Below are positions 57,121 to 64,000 of a DNA stretch of 64,000 bases, piece by piece. The DNA is from Takakia lepidozioides. Its lineage: Eukaryota > Streptophyta > Takakiopsida > Takakiales > Takakiaceae. The DNA lies in assembly GCA_030704615.1 (NCBI GenBank), contig CM060733.1:48918001-48982000 (forward strand), in the 5' to 3' direction. The notes beneath the pieces are model-generated. The model had not been told where the DNA came from. It did no database searches and was given only the letters and a program-made list of their open reading frames with translations. The translations under genes and the position numbers were made by a program. Numbering within the stretch: position 1 is the first letter of the stretch; the number at the start of each line of letters is the position of its first letter.

Positions 57121-58266
57121 TGATGTGTACACTCCACCATCTCCCACATACCTCAACACCTAAAGTTCAACAAGCATCAACAAGCACTCGATGGTTCCCA
57201 TCTACTGAACAGAGCAGCGAGAGTACCACGTGGTTTGCACCAAATTGTGAAAAGAGAGTGTTGCCTTTAGGAGTGGTTTGAGAGATAGGAGAGTTACAGG
57301 CTTGTCACGGTGGAAATGTGGATTATAAACATGAGGGGTCACACATAACTCTCAGCACCCTGCAAAATTAACCTGATATACTGTGGGGTCTTTGGATTTC
57401 GTGCAGAGTAAACATCAATTGATCCTGGAGTGTCCGGGCCCTAGCTCTTGAGGAAACAAAATCGGTTGCGTGATAGATTGTCAAGGGAAAGGTGGGGCAG
57501 GCAAGACCAAGAAACTCAGCATAGACAGGTTTGAAAAGGTACATCAGGGAAACTACAGAGGTAAAGTCAATTTCTGATACATTCAGATTTTTTTAACATG
57601 GTAGCAAGTGCAAGGTACCTAGTCTTACTGTGGATCTGCAGATGGAATAATTTTGTGCTCACTGGAGAAATTTCACATTCATTTCCACAAGGAAATTAAG
57701 CAGTTTCCTGACTCCGAAATGAGCCAAGTGCAACCATAAGGCGTGTGATTCAAGATGAATCATCATAGAGGTGGACACCATCTACAAGCACCCTGACAAT
57801 ATGGTTACTGAAGACTGTTGACTTGATGTGCCGCTATTGATATCATACTAGACCCCATAATTGTAAGTTAAGGTTTATACAAGTCTCCTCACAACAAGAG
57901 AATAATGTAATGAGTGGAGAAAAGCACGTCCATTGGGACCAGGAGGGGAGAGGGAGAGAGAGAGAGATAAAATTGTATCAATTAGCACATACAAATTCAG
58001 CTTCACTGAAGCACTGACAGATATGAGGAAGGCAAGTCTCACTGTATTGTACACTTTTGCCTCCTCTTTCTCATGGGGAATGAGATAACCTACTTTAAAA
58101 TCCAAGTTGTGTGTACCCCCCTTAGTATAAGGGCTAACAACTGAAAAATGCGGTGATAGCTATGGGAAGCCTCAGTAAGAATCACCACTTACTGGGCAAA
58201 TGTGAGTTTGTACTACAGAGTTTAAAGAGAGTTGATGCGTGATTTCCTCAGCTCCATAATTTGAGA
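57121..58266. other. Convergent intergenic region
   Basis: Between the 3' ends of the CFAP97-like gene and POLD1. Contains a (GA)n run at 57950-57968. No gene seen; both 3' untranslated regions should lie here. Confidence 0.5.
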
Positions 58267-61200
58267 TTAAAACTCCCATCTCTCCAGCTGCACCTCGGCT
58301 TCCGAAAGATCCTTCTGTGCTTTCTTGCGGCGGTAGAAAATTGGACAATCTCGGCTGACAACCCCACACTGAATTTATTCACGGTTTTATGAAAGTATTG
58401 TCTAGTTGCAATTCAGCTTACTGACTTGATCAAGAAAATCATAGGCGGGCACCTCTGATAGATAGTCAAGCCTGCAAATGGTCACCTCACCCACTGTCTG
58501 TAAACTCCTGATATTTACTCACAGAATACGAACTGTGGGGTCACAATTTGTTTTTTCTATAACATTTTGTTGAGCAAAGGCAACATCTAGATTGTAATCA
58601 GTCTCTCTATCCACCCCAACACCAATTTATTACCATTTCACAACCATGGTCATAAGCCACAATAAATCTGGTTCACACACCCCATCCCCCCTAACCAGTA
58701 CCACTAATAGAAGTTTGAAGCCAAACCTAGTGCAAAGAACATCCTGGTGCAGAGAGCCTTGACAGCGTTGGCACTGGGTCCATAGCCTCCCAAAAAGCTG
58801 CTCCAGATCCCTCACTAACAAACAAAGGAACAACGACAGTCAAGCTACAATCCACAACTGACAACAACGGACCCAGTAAAGAACCCCCCTGTTATTAGTA
58901 GAGTCAAATGCCCGTTAATGTCCTGTTCCACAAATTTTTGTCCTTTGGTGAGGGCAACTGTGAGTTATGTGCAACTGTTTGGCAAGGTAAGGGAGAAACA
59001 TACACACACAGAGAGAGGGCAACAAGGCAGAGTCCAAGTACCATTGGTTACGGTCTTTTGGTACAACTCAGCTTCCCGGCCCTTACAATGTTGACATAAT
59101 GCTTGGTTCTCCTCACTGCAAGCCAGCATTATGTCAGCCGTGCACTCCCTGTGTGTGTCGTCAATACGGTCGACCTCTTTCCACATGACTTAAGCTATGC
59201 TATCAACTCACAACCCTCACCAAAACAGCAGAAATGATGTCCAAAGTCATGAAGGTTAAACAGTATATCTATGTGAGCCTTCCAACTCACAAACGAGACG
59301 TAACCAAAGATATTGTGAGAATCACATGCAAGGTCCAGAACTTCCAAAGATGAAAACACAAGACACAAGAGAAGCAAGAACTGAAGGAGAGGAAAACCAT
59401 AGAGTAAAACCACATTGAGGTAGAAACGTAGAAACAACATAAAGAGGAAAGAAACCAAGAGAATGCTGCCTTACAACTTACAGATACAACGAATACAAGA
59501 CCAATCAACCACAACTTTTTTAACAGTGAAAAACATGGATTCCTTGCACCCTTGTGACAGGAACCCCAGTCAAAACTTCAAAGAACAGAAAGGAGGGAGG
59601 GAACATGGTAAGATGAAAGGATGGCCACTAAAATCACTTGACATTCTCTAGTCACGCGACTTAGAAGAATTGTTACTAATTCTCGCCTTCTTCAAGCACT
59701 TGATTAAGGTACCTAAGAAACACAGGGAGATAAGGAAACATTGCCTGCACAATCAAGTTTGATTACGCTGACTGGCTGTGGAGAGGGACTACCTGATTGG
59801 GGTCCTGCAACCGATGCAACTGACACGCTTCTTAGCAAACTTCATGATGCCACTATTGGAGGGTGTGGATATGGAGACAGCACGAGTGTGGCTGCCATGA
59901 AGCAGCTCCTTGCTCGCATTCTTCAAGATTGGCTCAAATATTCGCAGTAAGGGCTGGCCGACACCATTGATAACCCTCTTAAAACCAACACTCTTTCTTT
60001 CTCTAATGCAGGCATGCTTTCCTGTTTCACTGGATTGGTGGTAAGATAACAGTATCGTCCATAACGCATGATAACAAATTGATTAAGTACTGCTTAGTGT
60101 CACAGTTGTTTTTAACTGGACCATAGGTTCAAGCTGAACTTCATGAAGAGGATGCAAATGAATGTGAAAGTAATGGCAGTTGCGCAATATAATTGTCACC
60201 CAACTGACAAATAAACAAAAATCTTTTTCTTGATCTACATGCTTCCACATCAATTTGTGTAGCTTCATCCCTCCTGAACAAGTGCAGGAGAAGTTGGCTA
60301 GTCTACGATTCTAACTCACCTTGCTGAGCTGGTTCTCAAGGTAGTATTGAGGGTCTATTGGAATATTGTTCTCCAACACATATATCGGATCTTCTGACTT
60401 CTCATATGCCTGCAGTTTTTCCCCGGCTCAAATTAGATCTCGTCAAACAAGACATTCTCACCAGCAATTCACTCCTGGACTCTCCCCTCTGGCTTCCAGT
60501 GGATGTTATGAAGTCCATTTCTGTTAGCAAAGTAAAGGAGGAAAGCCCATGGCCATAACTTGCAGAGAAGGACAGCAAATGCCTTCCAAGGGAAAAACAA
60601 CCCCAACAAAAGGCCACAAAGAGGTAGGAATAAATTAGCACAAAATGCAGAAGGCAAAGAGTATGACACTTGGAAGGGAAACTTAGACACTCTCTGTAAA
60701 ACTACTGCCTCTTCAGGCTGCTCCTCCCTCGCAAGACATGGTGTTTCAGAGACCACAACAGCTTGGCAGCTTACCTTCATGAAGCACTCCGTCTTGGTGC
60801 AGGACCAGGATTCTAGTACTTTTTCTTCTGATGCATCTTTGCCCTTTAAGGTCTTTTGGGCTTCCCGTGTATGGACTTTGCTTCTATCTCTTGATGCACA
60901 CACAGGCTGAGGTATGTGCATGGAACTGTCATTCGTACCTTGGCACCTCTTGCAGCTTTAATGATGACATACGGTACCCGATCACCCACCGTAGGGGCAG
61001 TGGCAGCATCCCGCTGCACCAACAAACAGTTATATACTATTATACTCTAGCAACACAATGTCTTGAACATCTATTCCTTTATGGAACGATTTAGCAGCTC
61101 CAAGCCTTGTCAATAATCACTTCAATCATAATGAATTCTGTCGTGTGGTTCTCTCCTCTGTTGTGTTTTGTTTGGCAACTGGGCACCAGACTTAGCCCCA

Positions 61201-64000
61201 GGCTATAGCAATCGCAGTTTCATGAGTATAGTAATTCTCTTGCAGCCTTCCCTCCTCTTCTCATCTTCTTCCCTTCAACTAGTATTACCAACAGAAAGGC
61301 CTGCATTAAAGCCTAAATCTGACTAAATTCTGAACAAATATCTTCTCTTCCTGATCAAACATCAACTGCATGATTACCTTACGCATGCGCTCAGCTAGCT
61401 CAACATGGGCAGCCTTGTTTGCATAATCGTCCCCTGACTTTGTTAACCCCTGCTCGCCCAATGTGAGAAGTAATTAGCAACAAGGCAAGCTATTTACAGA
61501 TATAATTCTCATCATTGAAGAATCATGAATGAAGTTTGGTTGCTATTTCCCTTAATTATTCCCCATTTGAAAAAGAGGCCTATCTCTTACAGAGTGGGTC
61601 TAAAAAGATATATGTCTGAGAAGGGCTTTAGAACATCATGCAACAAATTCCGCCCTGAGAGAGATGGGAGGTCGATTTCAAGACCTTTGTGATAACCAGC
61701 AGAGAGAGATCCATGCGATTCATGAGCAGATCAGATATGGTGTTTTTAACAAACTGCACAGCTCCAGGAATGTTGCGATCAATGAGAATTTTCTGAAGGC
61801 ACTCAGTCACCAAATTTTTCACCAGCAAGCAATTATCCCTCCTCACTGTCTCTATCCCTGCATCCAAAATGTGATAATGCATTGAAAACATTTGTCAGTC
61901 TCTACTTTTATAATCGTCACAAATCTGTCTGTCTGCGTATGTCAACACACGGTCCAACTGTGCCTAGTCACACTGTGCCTTGTGCCTTCTTGTAGAGAGG
62001 GAAAAAACTATTTGATCCAAGACACATCACAAGTCATCAGTCTCTCAGTTAAGAGTCTTTCTCACATCTCCCTCCACTGTCTTCTCACAGATAGTCCGTC
62101 CTTGGCAGAAGACTCCAGCTACAAGGACCTGAAGTGCTTAGCAGCTTACCTGCAATCTCAGCAATGTTTGGGGTGCAGTTCTATTTTGTCTGGCTGTCAC
62201 AGGCCCTCTGGTCCTCTGGGGTAGCAAGTCAGTTGAGCTTCAATGGTTGTCTAGGAGTCAAACACACTGCAACTGGTACAATCTCTAAATAAAATTAGGA
62301 CAGCAGATAGGCTGAAAATAGTCAAGAGATCAAGGTAACTTGCTACCTTTAGTATCCATTTTGTCATATTTCTCTGCCTTGGTCCAGAGAAGCCCGGCAT
62401 ATCGCTTTTTACTGATGAGCAAGTACGGAAAGTACACCTTTTCAAACTCCAATTTAATGGGCTGTATTTCAAAACCACCACATGAAGCACAGGAAAATTC
62501 ACCAACCAAGAAAGCGTCAGTCTCCTCTTTCTTCTCTTTGGCAAGGAAGGGACCATCCTAGAAGAACAGAACTCTGGGAAAACATTCATTTCCCCATAGG
62601 CCTCCTTTCTTCTCTTTCCCCGTCTGTAGACCGTGACTGGTCATGTGACAAAATTGGGGACTACAGCTGTACGGCTGGAACCAACATATCAGCTTGTACA
62701 TCACATGCGTAATACACTGTGACGAGAATTGACATTGGCATGCAAGCACAAAGAATTTTTTTGAGTTGAGCCTCAAATGTACCCTGGTAGGCTGAAACCC
62801 CCCAGCTGGCTCCAGGAGGGTTAGCAGACTGTGCCCTCAAGGGAAGCCCATAGCCAATGTTTGCAGGAGCCAACAACATGTACTTCTCTCTCCAACAAAC
62901 CTATGGGTACAACCACCCCTCTCCACCTCCCATACCAAAGACTGTAAACTTCCAGTACAAACCTTGGACCCGGACTGCTACGTCCCTGATAGAAAATTCT
63001 CAAAACAGACCCACTGTGCAGTTAGTGGCAAATTGTACCTTGGTAAATGTGTTGCTGATATGCTCAGCTGCTTCCCTTCCCAGCTTCATGGACTCTTCTA
63101 CAGTGGGAACTCCAAACTGTACCATTACCGAATCTGTGTCTCCATACACTACCTGATCCCTCAAACCCCACAAGCACTAAGAAGATGAGAACATGCCTTG
63201 ATATCACCAGGCCAGAACATCAATACTTCAACTTTATGTACATGTCTGTATCTTCCATAGTCCTTTCTGGTCAAGGATGTAACAGAAGTCGAATGCACAA
63301 GAAAACCTCAACTTCCAACTGTTTCTCTACCCCACTCCCTTGCTACCTTTCCATGACCCTCTGCTCTGTCTTCCCATGTTCAGGCATTGGTCATGAAAGA
63401 AATGGCATGTAAACTAAGGTATTGAACCTGCCAGGGGCACACAAACCTCAGCATCATGACCATAGCCATTGCTTATGCTGAAACGCTCTTGCACAAGCTT
63501 TTTAGTGTGTTCAATCATCTGTCGCCCTACCACCAATCCATGTACACACCTGTTAATCGTCAGAAGGCAAGGCAAAATCTGTTGCAATGGTCAACAAAAC
63601 AAACATCTATTTGTTTCACAGCCATTGAGACCTGTGCTGGTAAAATCTCGGAATTGACTCAGTTTGATGACATTCCGGCCAATCACTCTGGTTCACGTTC
63701 AGGCATACTAATCCAGGGAGGTATGAACACATGGCGTCACTCTAATAAGGGCGTCATTCTGTGGTGTAAGATATGTCATCATTATAACTCAATTCCATGA
63801 TACATTGATAAGAGTAATTAGAGGACATTGGGTTTCTTGGGCCAAGAAATCTCTTTAGTTACGTACTCAACTGTTTGCAAGTGGCTTCACATTACTGTAA
63901 GACTACCTGTGAGTAGTTAATTACCATAGCTGGTCACACTGGAGGAGATCTCAAGGCAAGGAAGCTGCCCAATAGTTGCTCCAGTGAATCCGTACACTGA
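58267..64000 (-). CDS. POLD1: DNA polymerase delta catalytic subunit, C-terminal part
   Basis: Twelve exons with matching phases; the first continues beyond the window: 64000-63925, 63526-63447, 63152-63039, 62461-62347, 61857-61685, 61449-61378, 61013-60939, 60409-60320, 59953-59793, 59115-59042, 58814-58727 and 58354-58267. Family-B polymerase motifs: [19 protein letters not shown] (motif B region), [14 protein letters not shown] (motif C with both catalytic Asp) and [20 protein letters not shown]. The C-terminal domain has CysA (CIGC...CQHC) and the iron-sulfur CysB (CQRC...C...C), and ends EVQLERWEF. It is the replicative lagging-strand and repair polymerase, acting in the nucleus with PCNA. 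The exonuclease domain and N-terminus lie to the right. No defect in the visible part. Confidence 0.97.

Noticed and set aside
60469-60921. 150-codon minus-strand ORF
   Set aside because: Lies largely in a POLD1 intron (60410-60938), out of phase with the flanking exons.

Overview
The window reads as nuclear DNA of a land plant. Four intron-containing host genes can be followed exon by exon with matching phases: a plant-type mitochondrial uncoupling carrier, a small protein with a transit-peptide-like N-terminus, a CFAP97/Hemingway-type axonemal protein, and the C-terminal part of the DNA polymerase delta catalytic subunit. Degenerate PLS-type PPR repeats and Ty3, CACTA and LINE elements also fit a plant. 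A CFAP97-like gene is expected where sperm are flagellated, so a seed-free lineage (bryophyte, lycophyte or fern) is my inference; the species is not identified.

Layout. 1-5.86 kb: the 3' part of a Ty3-type LTR retrotransposon: integrase tail, CACAGC minisatellite, a long extra coding unit of unknown function, purine tract and a complete 3' LTR. 5.9-9.6 kb: a frameshifted hypothetical ORF, one orphan exon (7576-7737, +) and a LINE (-). 10.2-16.0 kb: a degenerate CACTA transposon with tnp2, DUF4218 and DUF4216 regions, lying in the 5' LTR of a second Ty3 element (LTR, PBS, gag, pol; 16.0-20.6 kb). That element is itself cut at 20577 by the terminus of another CACTA family. 21.4-25.9 kb: a decayed intronless PPR gene and a segmental duplication. 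26-38 kb: two decayed multi-exon genes with FCP1/NIF-like (HAD) phosphatase domains on the minus strand, mixed with a Ty3 chromodomain tail and an LTR. A family of 22-nt palindromes lies in the introns of the first of these. A LINE RNase H remnant follows at 37.2-37.9 kb.

39-64 kb is gene-bearing. The nine-exon uncoupling protein (39166-43760, -) encodes 306 aa. The four-exon plastid-type gene (49396-50701, -) encodes 215 aa. It is divergent from the three-exon CFAP97-like gene (52689-57120, +; 188 aa), which converges on POLD1 (58267 to beyond 64000, -; 12 exons visible). Between and inside these genes are LINE 3' ends, a Ty3 integrase scrap, a CACTA end and tRNA-like SINE modules.

The host genes are unrelated housekeeping or organelle functions and do not form a pathway. 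The least explained parts are the post-integrase coding unit (988-5014), the intronic palindromes, and the FCP1-like genes joined to retroelement ends.
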